Notes: generated from the sequence alone by a model not told the origin. A DNA stretch of 55,501 bases from Candidatus Sumerlaeia bacterium (GCA_026415575.1 JAOAGV010000018.1:1-55501); one strand, 5' to 3'; positions 32,725-41,897 are shown, counted from the stretch's first letter. Program-made: numbers and translations.

Positions 32725-32952
32725 GAAAATCCTTATTGCAACTGGTTTCCATTACCAACAAGAAAAGCCTTTTCAGACCCCGCTGGGACAGTCAACAACA
32801 AAATCGCCCGTGGTTCCGGCGTTCCGGCGGACTAGCCCTCCCGAAATCAGGAATAGGTTATTCGATCATGCTGTGGCTTTATTGAGGCTGAAAGGCCGAA
32901 AAGAAAATGGCCTGAGGCAGCGGCCATGTCATCATACACAAATCGGCAGACA

Positions 32953-33098
32953 CTTTGGACTGCGGCAGCCATGCTGCCGCTTTTTCTTTTGCCAATATCC
33001 AACCCGCCAAGCGGCGGTTCTTTCCGCAGCGCCGACGCTTTGTCTGACAACGGACGCTTTCAGCAAAGCTGCGGCATGGCTGCCCGCACCCTGCGGCG
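32953..33098. repeat. MITE-like element, copy B
   Basis: It occupies the middle of the 525-bp divergent gap between fur and the peptidase gene. The left end CTTTGGACTGCGG plus GCGGCAGCCATGCTGCCGC is intact; the right end (GCTGCGGCATGGCTGCCCGC) is decayed. Interior text GGTTCTTTCCGCAGCGCCGA and CTGACAACGGACGCTTTC matches copy A closely. The rest of the gap (32725-32952 and 33099-33249) shows no gene. Confidence 0.75.
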
Positions 33099-33249
33099 TT
33101 TAAATCAAAAAAAACAGAGCAGAATCCAGCGGAAAGTATTTGAAATGTCCCTGCACAAAAGAAAGAAAGGGAAAGGATACAGGTTTTTCCTCAATCCAAA
33201 ATCTGCGAACGAAATTTTCAGACTGACAAAAACAGACAAGGATAAAACT

Positions 33250-34404
33250 ATGGCGCGTATGCATGGACATGCCGGATGGTTTCTTGCCGGCGCAATGCTG
33301 CTGGGAGTGGCACAGCTTGCCGCTGGGGCGCCAGCCTGCGCCGAGCGGCAATTCCCGCAGGCCGACATTCCGTCGTTCTGGAAAGGAAGGGTCGAAGACG
33401 TCGAGGCGGCCGTGGCGGCGGTCAAGCGCGGACGCACCTCGACGCTGTGCCGCACGCCCGGCGGCCGCCCCGTCTATCTGGTCGAATATGGCAGACGCGT
33501 CGAGTTTGCGCACACGGCCAACTACGGCTCGGCAGCCGGGGCCGGCGATCCCGGGTACTATGCACGAAAGCCCGCCGACGCGCCGCCGATCGTTTTCTTT
33601 GTCGGCCCCGTGCACGGACAGGAAATGGAGGGAATCGTCGGCATGGTCAATCTGCTTCGCGTCGCCGAAACGGGCAACGACTGGCGCGACCGGCCTTGGC
33701 CCGCGTTGCGCGCCAACCTCGACCGCTGCCGTGTCCTGATCGCGCCGCTTCCCAACCCCGACGGCCGCGCGCGCTGTTGCTACGACAGCTTCGTCGGCAT
33801 TCCCGCCGATGAAATGTCGCGCATCGGGCAGGGCACGCGCAAGGACGGGACACTATATCACTGGCCGGGGGTCAAGCAGCGCCATCCGATGACGGGCGAC
33901 GTAGGGATTTTGGGTGCCTACTTCAACGACGCCGGTATCAACCTCATGCACGATGAGTTTTTCGAGCCGATGGCCGAGGAGACCAAAGTCCTTCTGGCCG
34001 TTGCCCGCAGCGAAGCGCCCGACTTGATTTTGCTGCTCCATTCGCACGGCCAGCCGCCGGCCATTTTACCGACAACTTATGTGCCGCGGTACCAGAAAGA
34101 AATTGCCGCCAAGTTTGCGGAAGGCCTGATGGAACGATACCGCCATGCAAGTCTGCCCGCGGGCAAAGCGCCCGTTCCCGCCGAGGACGGTCTCAAATAT
34201 CCCCCGCCGTCATTCAATCTGACCAGCGCGCTCCATCACGTCTGCGGCGGCGTTGCCATGCTCTTCGAGTGCCCTCACGGTCTCAAAGAGCCAAAGTATG
34301 CGCAGGTCACGCACGACCAGATTCTGGACATTCAGTTGATGCTGTATGAGGAATTGCTGGACTTTGCTCTGCGTGCGCTGCCGCCGCGTCCCAAAGCCGA
34401 ATGA
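33250..34404 (+). CDS. exported M14-family zinc carboxypeptidase-like protein
   Basis: 384 residues with a signal peptide (about 1-31, AQLAAGAPACA). Zinc-site motif PVHGQEMEG (H122, E125), PLPNPDG typical of M14, and LLLLHSHG (H264 or H266) as third ligand. The distal Glu would be in the LFECPHG or later segment. It probably trims peptides or cell-wall peptides in the periplasm or outside. The ATG at 33250 gives the signal sequence; the frame upstream runs into repeat DNA. Its last 98 bp overlap the 3' end of the convergent ksgA gene. Confidence 0.8.
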   Translation: MARMHGHAGWFLAGAMLLGVAQLAAGAPACAERQFPQADIPSFWKGRVEDVEAAVAAVKRGRTSTLCRTPGGRPVYLVEYGRRVEFAHTANYGSAAGAGDPGYYARKPADAPPIVFFVGPVHGQEMEGIVGMVNLLRVAETGNDWRDRPWPALRANLDRCRVLIAPLPNPDGRARCCYDSFVGIPADEMSRIGQGTRKDGTLYHWPGVKQRHPMTGDVGILGAYFNDAGINLMHDEFFEPMAEETKVLLAVARSEAPDLILLLHSHGQPPAILPTTYVPRYQKEIAAKFAEGLMERYRHASLPAGKAPVPAEDGLKYPPPSFNLTSALHHVCGGVAMLFECPHGLKEPKYAQVTHDQILDIQLMLYEELLDFALRALPPRPKAE

Positions 34405-35260
34405 ACTCCCCGACCGTCAGCGTCTCGGCGCGGCGTACGGGGTCAATCCCCGCCTGATTCAGCAGAGCGGCAACGGCGTTGCGGTCGTCGCCAAACCGTT
34501 TGGAGTCCAGAATGGAATTGATGATCTTCTTGCGGCGCTGGGTGAAACACGCCTCGACCAGCGAAAAGACACCGGGCAGGCTTTCCGCGTCCACCAATGG
34601 CGGGCGGCGCGGCTCGATGACCACGGCGGCGGCGTCAACACGCGGGCGCGGTTGAAACATTCGACGCGGCACAAACAGTCCCTGCCGCACTGCAGCCACC
34701 AGCGCCGTCTTGACCGTCAGCGCGCCGTAGGCTTTGCGCCCCGGCTGTGCCGCCAGACGCTGCGCAAACTCGCACTGAACCAGCAGCACGCAACGCAGCG
34801 GCAGCGGCCGCAGATGCAGCAGAAGGTCTATCAACGGCGACGTAATCTGATACGGAATATTGCCCATGACGACGTAGGGCCGGTCGCCGATTTCCGCCAA
34901 AAGGGCCGGCCAGTCCGCTCGCAGCGCATCGCCATACAAAAAGCGCACGGGCGGGGCCACGTTCGGCGGGCCGCCAAAATACCGCTCGTGGATCGGCTTC
35001 ATGCGCGTATCAATTTCCAGCGCCCACACATGCGGCGTGCGACGCACAATCCGCGCCGTCAGATACCCCGGCCCGGCGCCCACCTCGATGACGGCCGTTT
35101 CCGGCTCCACGCCCCCTAAACGCACCAGCCGGTCGAGCGTGCGGTGGTGGTCAAGAAAGCACTGTCCCAGACCGCGCCGCTGAACCAAACCAAATTCGGC
35201 GGCCAGCTGGCGTGGCGGCGGAAGATGGATGTCAAACTCACCCGGCATTGTCTTGCTCAC
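34307..35260 (-). CDS. rsmA: 16S rRNA dimethyladenosine transferase
   Basis: 317 residues. SAM motif I EVGAGPGYLT (59-68), acidic LEID, catalytic NIPY (134-137) and the C-terminal CFTQRRKKI segment identify KsgA/RsmA, which dimethylates the two adjacent adenines near the 16S 3' end. The N-terminal motif reads GQCFL instead of the usual GQNFL. The GTG start at 35260 overlaps the stop of the preceding gene (GTGA), so it is coupled to the sugar-isomerase-fold gene. The last about 25 residues (SPAIPHTASTECP...) are not conserved and lie over the convergent peptidase gene. Confidence 0.94.
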   Translation of the reverse strand: MSKTMPGEFDIHLPPPRQLAAEFGLVQRRGLGQCFLDHHRTLDRLVRLGGVEPETAVIEVGAGPGYLTARIVRRTPHVWALEIDTRMKPIHERYFGGPPNVAPPVRFLYGDALRADWPALLAEIGDRPYVVMGNIPYQITSPLIDLLLHLRPLPLRCVLLVQCEFAQRLAAQPGRKAYGALTVKTALVAAVRQGLFVPRRMFQPRPRVDAAAVVIEPRRPPLVDAESLPGVFSLVEACFTQRRKKIINSILDSKRFGDDRNAVAALLNQAGIDPVRRAETLTVGEFIRLWDAAAAHAEQSPAIPHTASTECPESGRA

Positions 35261-36708
35261 GTTTCCCGAACCACATCAAAACCAAGCAGACGACCCAGCC
35301 GCTCGATGGCCTTGACGTGGTTGCCGTAAAACAGCACGCGGTGGACGCCGGTTGTATAGCCGGCGAGCCACTGTTCCGCATCGCCGTGCACGCGCGTGCG
35401 AACCTTGGTCCGGCATCCGCAGTCGGCATCGCGGCTGCCCGACACCTTCGAGGTCGTGCCGACCGCCTCGCCGGTGGTCAGCAAAAAAGTCTTGGGGTCG
35501 GCAAACTGGCCGACGGTGACAAATTCTTTGACCGGCATTACGACCTGCAAGACCGCCCCCTCGGCGGTTTCGAGATGGCTGCGAATAAGATAGGGCGCAC
35601 CGGCTTTGTCCAAGCCAAGCATGCGGGTGGCCGCGACGCAGTGCGAGTGGATGACCTCATTGCGGCCCGTGTCAAAAACCGGATTGGAGACAAATCCCGG
35701 CATGCGGCTAAACGAGGTGACCAGCATCTGGGTCATGGTCGCCCGGACGTCGGCTTGGCAGACGCCATAAAGCCCTTGGTCGTTGAGTTTCGACCATGCA
35801 ATGCAGGGATAGGCGGGCAGCTTTTTCGCCAAAAGCGCCGGAAAACAATCTATCGTGAACGCATTGGCGTTTTCTTGCCGCATCAAATTGCGCAAGCCGA
35901 TGTAGAATCGCAAAGCGTCGCGAATTTCCTCCGGCTTGGGTTCGACCACGTCCCGGGCCGCATCGGAAAACGCCGCGGCCTCACGCTCGCCCGCTGCCTT
36001 GTCCGCCCGCTCGAACACCGGCCGCAGGTCGTCAATCGCCATATACTGAAAAGTCATACCAAAGTGTTTGGCGAAATCGGCATGGCAGGCGTGATACCAG
36101 CCGGTTTTGTTGTCGGCGGCCACCAGCACCTTGCTTCGGCGCATCTGGCGAACCGTATTGAACAGCGGAATGTAGGATTCGAGGTCTTTGAAGTTTCCCG
36201 AAGCCAGACAGTCCACGCGCCGGCCGGCTTTCCGCAGACCGGCAATTTCCGCCCATTGATGGCCGGCATACGGGCGCGAGAACACCAGAGCGGGCGCATT
36301 GACTGCATTCAGCACCGCTCCGACGCTCGCCGCCGGTGTAGAGACCGGAATAATCAGCACAACGTCAGGATCCGGGTATTTTTTCCCCCATGCCGCGACT
36401 TCATCGTTGGACGCAGCCACCTCGCCTCCGACCCATCGGATGCGGCCCTTATGCTTTTGCGCAATAGCCGCCAGAGCGTCCTCGATTTCCGCCACCTCTT
36501 TGGACACGTCGAGGTTGAGCCGCGGCCAGTGCGTAGTTTTGCCGGTCAGATAGACTCTGGCCACAACGGGCGGCTCGGCCCATGGCCCTTGCGGCGGCGA
36601 TTCTTCGGCACCCGCCCGCGAGGCTAGCCCCGCAACCGCGAGCGTGCCGATCCACTGGCGGCGGCTGACGGTCAGGTTCCTTCCTCGAGCGACAATCTCA
36701 CGATTCAT
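35257..36708 (-). CDS. Tat-exported protein of the L-fucose/L-arabinose isomerase fold
   Basis: 483 residues. The N-terminus has SRRQWIG followed by LAVAGLASRAGA, a twin-arginine signal. The mature part resembles FucI-type proteins: VARVYLTGKTTHWP, PDVVLIIPVST, a second Rossmann-like domain with KVLVAADNKTG, then AFTIDCFP...YPCIAWSKLNDQGLYGVCQADVRATMTQML, matching the isomerase C-terminal domain. GGAGGATGCGGT before the ATG at 36708 fixes the start. A cofactor-metal isomerase outside the cytoplasm would be odd, so the protein may bind or process sugars in the periplasm instead. Coupled to rsmA. Confidence 0.75.
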   Translation of the reverse strand: MNREIVARGRNLTVSRRQWIGTLAVAGLASRAGAEESPPQGPWAEPPVVARVYLTGKTTHWPRLNLDVSKEVAEIEDALAAIAQKHKGRIRWVGGEVAASNDEVAAWGKKYPDPDVVLIIPVSTPAASVGAVLNAVNAPALVFSRPYAGHQWAEIAGLRKAGRRVDCLASGNFKDLESYIPLFNTVRQMRRSKVLVAADNKTGWYHACHADFAKHFGMTFQYMAIDDLRPVFERADKAAGEREAAAFSDAARDVVEPKPEEIRDALRFYIGLRNLMRQENANAFTIDCFPALLAKKLPAYPCIAWSKLNDQGLYGVCQADVRATMTQMLVTSFSRMPGFVSNPVFDTGRNEVIHSHCVAATRMLGLDKAGAPYLIRSHLETAEGAVLQVVMPVKEFVTVGQFADPKTFLLTTGEAVGTTSKVSGSRDADCGCRTKVRTRVHGDAEQWLAGYTTGVHRVLFYGNHVKAIERLGRLLGFDVVRET

Positions 36709-36755
36709 ACCGCATCCTCCTTGTTCCATGCATGGAATTGACAGTCAGGTTCCCT

Positions 36756-37652
36756 CTATCCCAACCTCGACCGCTTCGACAGATAGTTCACCAGTGCCAG
36801 ATGGATGGGAGTTGAGGTGCGAAGCCGGATGTAGTCTATGGCATGTTCGGTACAGCGGCCCTGCACGTCGCGGAGGAAGTCGCCGACTTTGGCGCGGACC
36901 TGCTCGCGCAAGAGCCGGGCGTGCACCTGCAGCCGCCGGCCGGTTTCAAGGTCCTCGAAATCAATCAATTCATCGTACGGAAAATCTATCTCGCTGTCGT
37001 CAAGAATGTGAAAGACCACCACCTCGTGTTTCTTGTGGCGGAAATGCGCCAAGCCTTTGATCATGCCTTCGGGGTCGTCGAGCAAGTCCGAAAAGACAAG
37101 GATCAACCCCCGACGCTTGATGCGCTCGGCCAGTTCGTGAAAGGCTCCGGCGATGTTCGTTTCCGTCGAGGCCTTCATGTGCTCAAGCGTGGCGAGGATG
37201 TCGCGCAGGTGCTGGGGACTGGACTTGGGAACCAGATAGGTATGAATGGTCCGGTCAAAGGCGGCAAGGCCCACGGCATCCTGCTGGCGGATCATCAGGT
37301 AGGCCATGGCGGCGGCGCTATAGCAGCTGTATTGAAACTTGGTCAAACGGCGTTCGCCGCCAAATCCCATCGAGCCGCTGGTATCCAGCACCAAATAGCA
37401 CTTGAGGTTGGTCTCCTCCTCGAACGTCTTGATGTAAAACCGGTCGCACTTGGCGAAGACCTTCCAATCGAGGTTCTTCAAGTCGTCGCCCGGACAGTAT
37501 TTGCGATATTCGGAAAACTCGACCGAGAAGCCGTGATACGGGCTTTTGTGGAGGCCGGCGATCACCCCTTCGACCACAAGGCGGGCAATGAGCTTCAAGT
37601 TGGCCACCTTGGCGAACAACTGCGGGTCCATATAGGTGTATTGCAACGGCAT
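36756..37652 (-). CDS. DUF58 domain protein
   Basis: 298 residues. The family motif EFSEYRKYCPGDDLKNLDWKV (shown as YRKYCPGDDLKNLDW) is followed by a vWA-like region with LVLDTSGSMGFG (MIDAS-type DxSxS), AFDRTIHTYL and LVFSDLLDDPEG. DUF58 proteins are usually encoded beside a MoxR AAA+ ATPase and vWA membrane proteins; none of these is in the window. The start at MPLQYTYMD (37652) has GGAG upstream. It probably takes part in protein-complex assembly or envelope stress; precise role unknown. Confidence 0.9.
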   Translation of the reverse strand: MPLQYTYMDPQLFAKVANLKLIARLVVEGVIAGLHKSPYHGFSVEFSEYRKYCPGDDLKNLDWKVFAKCDRFYIKTFEEETNLKCYLVLDTSGSMGFGGERRLTKFQYSCYSAAAMAYLMIRQQDAVGLAAFDRTIHTYLVPKSSPQHLRDILATLEHMKASTETNIAGAFHELAERIKRRGLILVFSDLLDDPEGMIKGLAHFRHKKHEVVVFHILDDSEIDFPYDELIDFEDLETGRRLQVHARLLREQVRAKVGDFLRDVQGRCTEHAIDYIRLRTSTPIHLALVNYLSKRSRLG

Positions 37653-37725
37653 GGCTATCGGCTCCAACCGGTCAGACTTCTCAGACGGGTGGGACAGCAA
37701 TGCTTCTGGTGGCGCCGGCGGGGAT

Positions 37726-39420
37726 TTATTTTGCCGCGGCGGCCTCCCCTTTCAGCAAATCGCCGAAATCCCCCAGCAGCGCATATTTGTTGCGCCACGA
37801 GGTGTACATGATGCCGCGGGCGCCGGGCGTGGCGCGAAGCGCCCGCAGCCATCCCTTGCAGTTCTCCAGATCATCGGCGTCATAATAAGCGGCGGCGATT
37901 GTCCGAAAGCCCAAACTGGAAAAGTGCTTCAAACTCGGCTCGGCCATTTTGTAATACCAGCACGCAATCACCAAGTCCTTCGGCACATATTTCCACGAAC
38001 CGGTGTAATCGCCCTCCACCATATAATAGTCGCCGCGGGCATTGTGATTGGGGTCCAGCATGTCGGACCAGATATAGACCTCAGCCTTCGGATTGGCCGC
38101 CTTGATCATATTATACTGGCGCGTGATGCACTGGCCGAGAATCTCCGCCATGGTCTTGTTCTGCGCCCGACACGCCTCGCATGTCCCCCCCGCCCGAATT
38201 TCATCCATGCTCAACATATACTTCTTCGGCCCCAGATGCTTCTCCATCAACCCGACCTGCTGCTGCCAAATCTCATACACCTTCGGCTCGGACATGCAGA
38301 TCGTAACCTGGCTTTGGTTGATGACGACCGGATGATACCAAGACACGCGCAGCCGCTCGCCGTCGCGAATACGGCTGTTGCCCGTCAGACGGACCGGCGG
38401 TGCATCGTGGAACGGGTTGCCCGGACGCAGTTTCGGATCGCTGATCGGCTCGAAGTCGCGCCCTTCTTCATAGACCATCCCGCTTTCACTTTTCACCGTG
38501 ACCGGCGTTCCGGGCCGCCGGAGCACATTGACCGGCCCGACCTCCTCGATTCGCAGGTCATCCACCCAGAACTTGCCCGACCGCGCGCCCCACACGCCCG
38601 CGTAGACGCGCACCTCGCTATTGTCCAGCGAGTTGAAGAATACTTGCGCCAGCCGCCAGTCGGTCGTGGCCGGCACGCGTGGGTCGTACGGCGCCAGCGA
38701 CCGTTTTGCCGTCAGGACCTGAATGCGGAACTCACCCCCCTGCAAGTTGTCCGTCTTCACCCACAGGCTCACACGGTAGGCGCGATACGGCCGCACCTTC
38801 ACCGTCTGCATCAGGCGCGCATGGCCGTGAACGGGATCGTTTTCAAACGATTGAAACCGTAATGACGCCTTGCCTTCTTTCATCACGGCGAGGTCGCAGA
38901 ACGAAATTTTCCCCGGCTGGTCCTGAAGACTGAAGCCGTCGGCCACGTTCTCTTTCTTCCATTGCTCCAGTCCGCCGTTGGTGAACGCCACGGGCGGGTC
39001 GGCCACGAGGGTGGCTTCGCGGCCTCGAACTACAAACAGGGCATCGCGAACGGGCAGCCCCTCGGCCAGATTGGGGTCGTGCGCGAGAACGGCACCGCCG
39101 TAGCCGGCGGAAAAACATTGCGGGATAATTTCGATGCCGCGGGCCGCACAGTGCGCTTTGAGCTTTTCCAGATTGGCGAAGAACTGCGGCCGCTGCCGGT
39201 CCAGCAGATCAAAGCCGGACGACAGGACCATGCCGTTGAGACCATGCGCCGCGGCCGTGTCCACAATGCTCATGATGTCGGCAAGATTTTTGTCGTCGCC
39301 GAGGTTCTTGGCCACATACACCCAGCGGTCAGTGAGTATATCGCCGGCGGGCGCGGCGGTCAGCGCCACCAGCAACCCGACACCGGCCAGAAGCCATGCG
39401 CGCAAACGTGGATGCATCAT
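37726..39420 (-). CDS. exported glycosidase-like protein with carbohydrate-binding-like middle domain
   Basis: 564 residues after an N-terminal signal (ending LTAAPAG). AAGAGGTG precedes a run ATG-CCT-ATG-ATG; the second ATG is best spaced. The N-terminal segment (TDRWVYVAKNLGDDKNLADIM...GMVLSSGFD) looks like a TIM-barrel start. A jelly-roll middle (about 165-290, GFSLQDQPGKISFCDLAV...SGKFWVDDLRIEEVG) resembles a carbohydrate-binding module. The C-terminal half resumes barrel-like text with YMLSMDEIRAGGTCEAC and VYIWSDMLDPNHNA, reminiscent of GH20-like catalytic acids (DE). Family not recognised. Likely periplasmic or secreted polysaccharide processing. Confidence 0.6.
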   Translation of the reverse strand: MMHPRLRAWLLAGVGLLVALTAAPAGDILTDRWVYVAKNLGDDKNLADIMSIVDTAAAHGLNGMVLSSGFDLLDRQRPQFFANLEKLKAHCAARGIEIIPQCFSAGYGGAVLAHDPNLAEGLPVRDALFVVRGREATLVADPPVAFTNGGLEQWKKENVADGFSLQDQPGKISFCDLAVMKEGKASLRFQSFENDPVHGHARLMQTVKVRPYRAYRVSLWVKTDNLQGGEFRIQVLTAKRSLAPYDPRVPATTDWRLAQVFFNSLDNSEVRVYAGVWGARSGKFWVDDLRIEEVGPVNVLRRPGTPVTVKSESGMVYEEGRDFEPISDPKLRPGNPFHDAPPVRLTGNSRIRDGERLRVSWYHPVVINQSQVTICMSEPKVYEIWQQQVGLMEKHLGPKKYMLSMDEIRAGGTCEACRAQNKTMAEILGQCITRQYNMIKAANPKAEVYIWSDMLDPNHNARGDYYMVEGDYTGSWKYVPKDLVIACWYYKMAEPSLKHFSSLGFRTIAAAYYDADDLENCKGWLRALRATPGARGIMYTSWRNKYALLGDFGDLLKGEAAAAK

Positions 39421-39533
39421 AGGCATCACCTCTTTTTTGAAATGTGACCGTTTCGTTGCACATTCATCGGCTGCAAAAAGATCGCCGTCCGCACAACAAC
39501 ACGGATAGGTCGCAGGCGCGCGAACGGTCAAGT

Positions 39534-40928
39534 TCAAACGGGCAGGGTGCGGCATAGGCCGGCGGTGGGCCGAACCATGGCAGGCATTGTTTGCGTGTCC
39601 GCTTCCGCCGCCGGATTCCATCCGCGAATATGCCACCGCAACACACGGCCAAGAAACGCCATATTAATGGCCGCCGAGTAGGGGAGCATGCGCAGGCGGG
39701 CTGGACGGCGTGCAGCGCGGGCCAACCGGCGGGCAATTCGCCACGGGCGGTAAAACTCACGCGTCACCCAATCGTGGCCCGCCTTGAGCGATTCGGGCGA
39801 CATGCCGCGCGGCTGAAAAACTACGTGGTGAAAATCATAGTGTGTCCAGTTGCGGTCCAGAATCCGGCTTTCCATCTCCCGAAACTGCGGAGTTCCCGGC
39901 AGCGGCGTGAAAATGGAAACCAGCACCGTGTCAATCTCCAACTCATCGAGCCGCGACAGCGTGCGCGCAAACACGCCTGCGTCGTCGCAGTCAAATCCGA
40001 AGATAATTCCCGCTTCGACCCCGATGCCGTGCCGATGAAACTGCCGCACCGCCTCGCGATACTGTGCCACATGATGGCACGTCTTGTTGACCGCATCAAG
40101 GTTCGTCTCATTGAATGTTTCCATGCCGACAAACACCCCGACGCAGCCGGCCTCTGCGGCTAGGCCAACAAGGTCGGGATCCTCGGCAATGGCCAAGGTG
40201 GTTTGCATCATCCAGTGCTTCCCCAGCGGGCGAAGCGCTTCAAACAGGCTTCGGGCATACACGCGGTCGGCTGTCAGATTGTCGTCCACGAACATCAGAA
40301 ACCGGTTCGGGATTTCCGCCACTTCCGCCACCACATCGGCGACAGGCCGGCGGCGCTGCGTCCCGCCGTTGAACGCGGCGATCGAGCAGAAAGCGCAGTT
40401 GTGCGGGCAGCCGCGCGTGGCCTGAATCGCGTGAACCGTTGAGTAGTGTTTGCTGCGGAGCAAATGCCGCGGCGGACGCTTGAGACGGGCCAGATCGGGC
40501 GGTGTGTGCGCGCGATAGATCCCGCAAAGGCGGCCGGCACGGGCATCCTCGACAACCAGCGGCCAGACCCCCTCCGCCTCGCCGGCCACCACCGCATCGG
40601 CATGTTGAATGGCCTCGTCGCTACAAAACGTCGGATGCATTCCACCCAGCACGACGGGGACGCCGTGGCGGCGAAAACGGGCGGCAATCTCGTAGGCGCG
40701 CGGCGCGGCGGCGGTCATGGCGCTGATTCCCACAAGATCCACCGGGTCGTTCCAGGGGATGTCGTCGGTTTGTTCGTCCACAAGGCGGATGGAGACATCG
40801 GGTGGGGTTTCGGCGGCGACGCTCAGGAGGCTCAAGAGGGAAAAGCGAAAGATGCGGCCGCTGAACAGTCGGTTGCGGCCGATATGGCGCCAAGGGCCGC
40901 TGGCCGGGGCCACAAGCATAAGGTTCAT
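39534..40928 (-). CDS. B12-binding-type radical SAM protein
   Basis: 464 residues. N-terminal Rossmann-like B12-binding-type domain (about 1-135, VGISAMTAAAPRAYEIAARF, PVVLGGMHPTF) without the DxHxxG cobalt-ligand motif, as is common in this class. The radical SAM cluster motif is CPHNCAFC (C174, C178, C181), then MFVDDNL and GVFVGMETFNE. The C-terminal part (about 370-464) resembles the DUF4070 tail. Such enzymes methylate or rearrange lipids and natural products. It is transcribed away from the marR gene, and a 20-bp palindrome lies in its upstream region. Substrate unknown. Confidence 0.88.
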   Translation of the reverse strand: MNLMLVAPASGPWRHIGRNRLFSGRIFRFSLLSLLSVAAETPPDVSIRLVDEQTDDIPWNDPVDLVGISAMTAAAPRAYEIAARFRRHGVPVVLGGMHPTFCSDEAIQHADAVVAGEAEGVWPLVVEDARAGRLCGIYRAHTPPDLARLKRPPRHLLRSKHYSTVHAIQATRGCPHNCAFCSIAAFNGGTQRRRPVADVVAEVAEIPNRFLMFVDDNLTADRVYARSLFEALRPLGKHWMMQTTLAIAEDPDLVGLAAEAGCVGVFVGMETFNETNLDAVNKTCHHVAQYREAVRQFHRHGIGVEAGIIFGFDCDDAGVFARTLSRLDELEIDTVLVSIFTPLPGTPQFREMESRILDRNWTHYDFHHVVFQPRGMSPESLKAGHDWVTREFYRPWRIARRLARAARRPARLRMLPYSAAINMAFLGRVLRWHIRGWNPAAEADTQTMPAMVRPTAGLCRTLPV

Positions 40929-41111
40929 GGCGATTCTCCTTGTTTGGATTTTTTATCTTTGATTTTGTTTTCCTCGGGCAATTTGCACCGGTCTCCGTGC
41001 GCCGGTCGGGAAGGAACTAAAGGACACCACGAAAGGACAGGGGAGGGGGCGAGTGAGCGGCGATCCATTGGGAAATCTAGCAAAGCCTTGCCATTATTAG
41101 TATGGATATAA

Positions 41112-41131
41112 ATTGTTAATATCATAACAAT
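41112..41131. promoter_or_regulatory. palindromic operator candidate (MarR site)
   Basis: ATTGTTAATATCATAACAAT: 7-bp arms ATTGTTA/TAACAAT around 6 bp, the size of a MarR dimer site. It lies between the 3' end of the MarR gene and the B12 radical SAM gene it may control. A related A/T-rich ATTGTT...CATATATG stretch (about 41705-41725) precedes the marR gene itself. Confidence 0.55.
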
Positions 41132-41146
41132 CTGCCGAAAAAATTT

Positions 41147-41671
41147 TTACGGTGTCCGGTTTCTCAAACCCAGCCCACCCGAAACCTTCCCTGCGCGTTT
41201 TTGCCCGCGCAGTGCCGCGCGGACCCGCTCCAACCTGCGGCACATCTCCGCGATTTCGGCAGCCGGCATGGTGCTAAGAATGCTCTCGATCCGCGCAAAG
41301 TAGGCTTTCTCGGCGCGCTCCAGAAGACGGCGCCCAGCGGGCGTGAGCCGCACAAGGTTCACCCGGCGGTCGTCCGGATCCCCCGTGCGGACGACCCAGC
41401 CGGCCTTCTGCATCCGATCCACGAGGCCGGTCACGTTCGACCGGTTAACCACGAGCATGTTGCCCAAAGCCGTCTGACTCATCTCGCCGCGCGGCGACTG
41501 ATACCGCAGAAGCATCAGGACATTGAACTGTGTGTTGGTCAGGTCAAAAGGCCGCAGGATGCGATCGGCCTCCTTGGACAGCTGCTCGCCGGTCATAACG
41601 ATGTTCAGCAGGGCCTCGTGCGGGGCGCTCTCGAAGGGATAGGGAAGACTGAGTTCATGCTGAAGACTCAT
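41147..41671 (-). CDS. MarR-family transcriptional regulator
   Basis: 174 residues from the ATG at 41671 (AAGGAA upstream); an ATG at 41695 would add eight residues. Winged helix: TNTQFNVLMLLRYQ, SQTALGNMLVVNRSNVTGLVDRMQKAGWVVR (recognition helix in SNVTGLVDRM) and wing TGDPDDRRVNLVRLT, all classic MarR. It should bind palindromic operators as a dimer and be released by a small ligand or oxidation. The palindrome at 41112 and the neighbouring B12 radical SAM gene on the same strand suggest its target. No cysteine pair for redox sensing was noticed. Confidence 0.92.
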   Translation of the reverse strand: MSLQHELSLPYPFESAPHEALLNIVMTGEQLSKEADRILRPFDLTNTQFNVLMLLRYQSPRGEMSQTALGNMLVVNRSNVTGLVDRMQKAGWVVRTGDPDDRRVNLVRLTPAGRRLLERAEKAYFARIESILSTMPAAEIAEMCRRLERVRAALRGQKRAGKVSGGLGLRNRTP

Positions 41672-41897
41672 GGAACGGGTTCCTTTATCATTCATTCACA
41701 ACCATATTGTTCATATATGTATTATCGGCGTCAAGCGAAAAATACCAAAAAAAATGCACCTGCCGCCGTCTGCCCCGAAACGACCGCAATACGCAAGCCT
41801 GCCGCGTGCAAAATATCTTGCTTGACGACCCTGTCGCACGCATTACTTCTGGCAATCGGACGGTCGGCCAACTATCGCAAATGGAGGTAGGATACAA

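Noticed and set aside
32725-32765. Fur box upstream of the fur operon
   Set aside because: The stretch is A/T-rich (TTATTGCAACTGGTTTCC) but does not form a convincing 7-1-7 inverted repeat; not called.
32926-33249. N-terminal extension of the M14-type peptidase into MITE copy B
   Set aside because: The ATG at 33250 gives a signal peptide; the extension is repeat-derived and basic.
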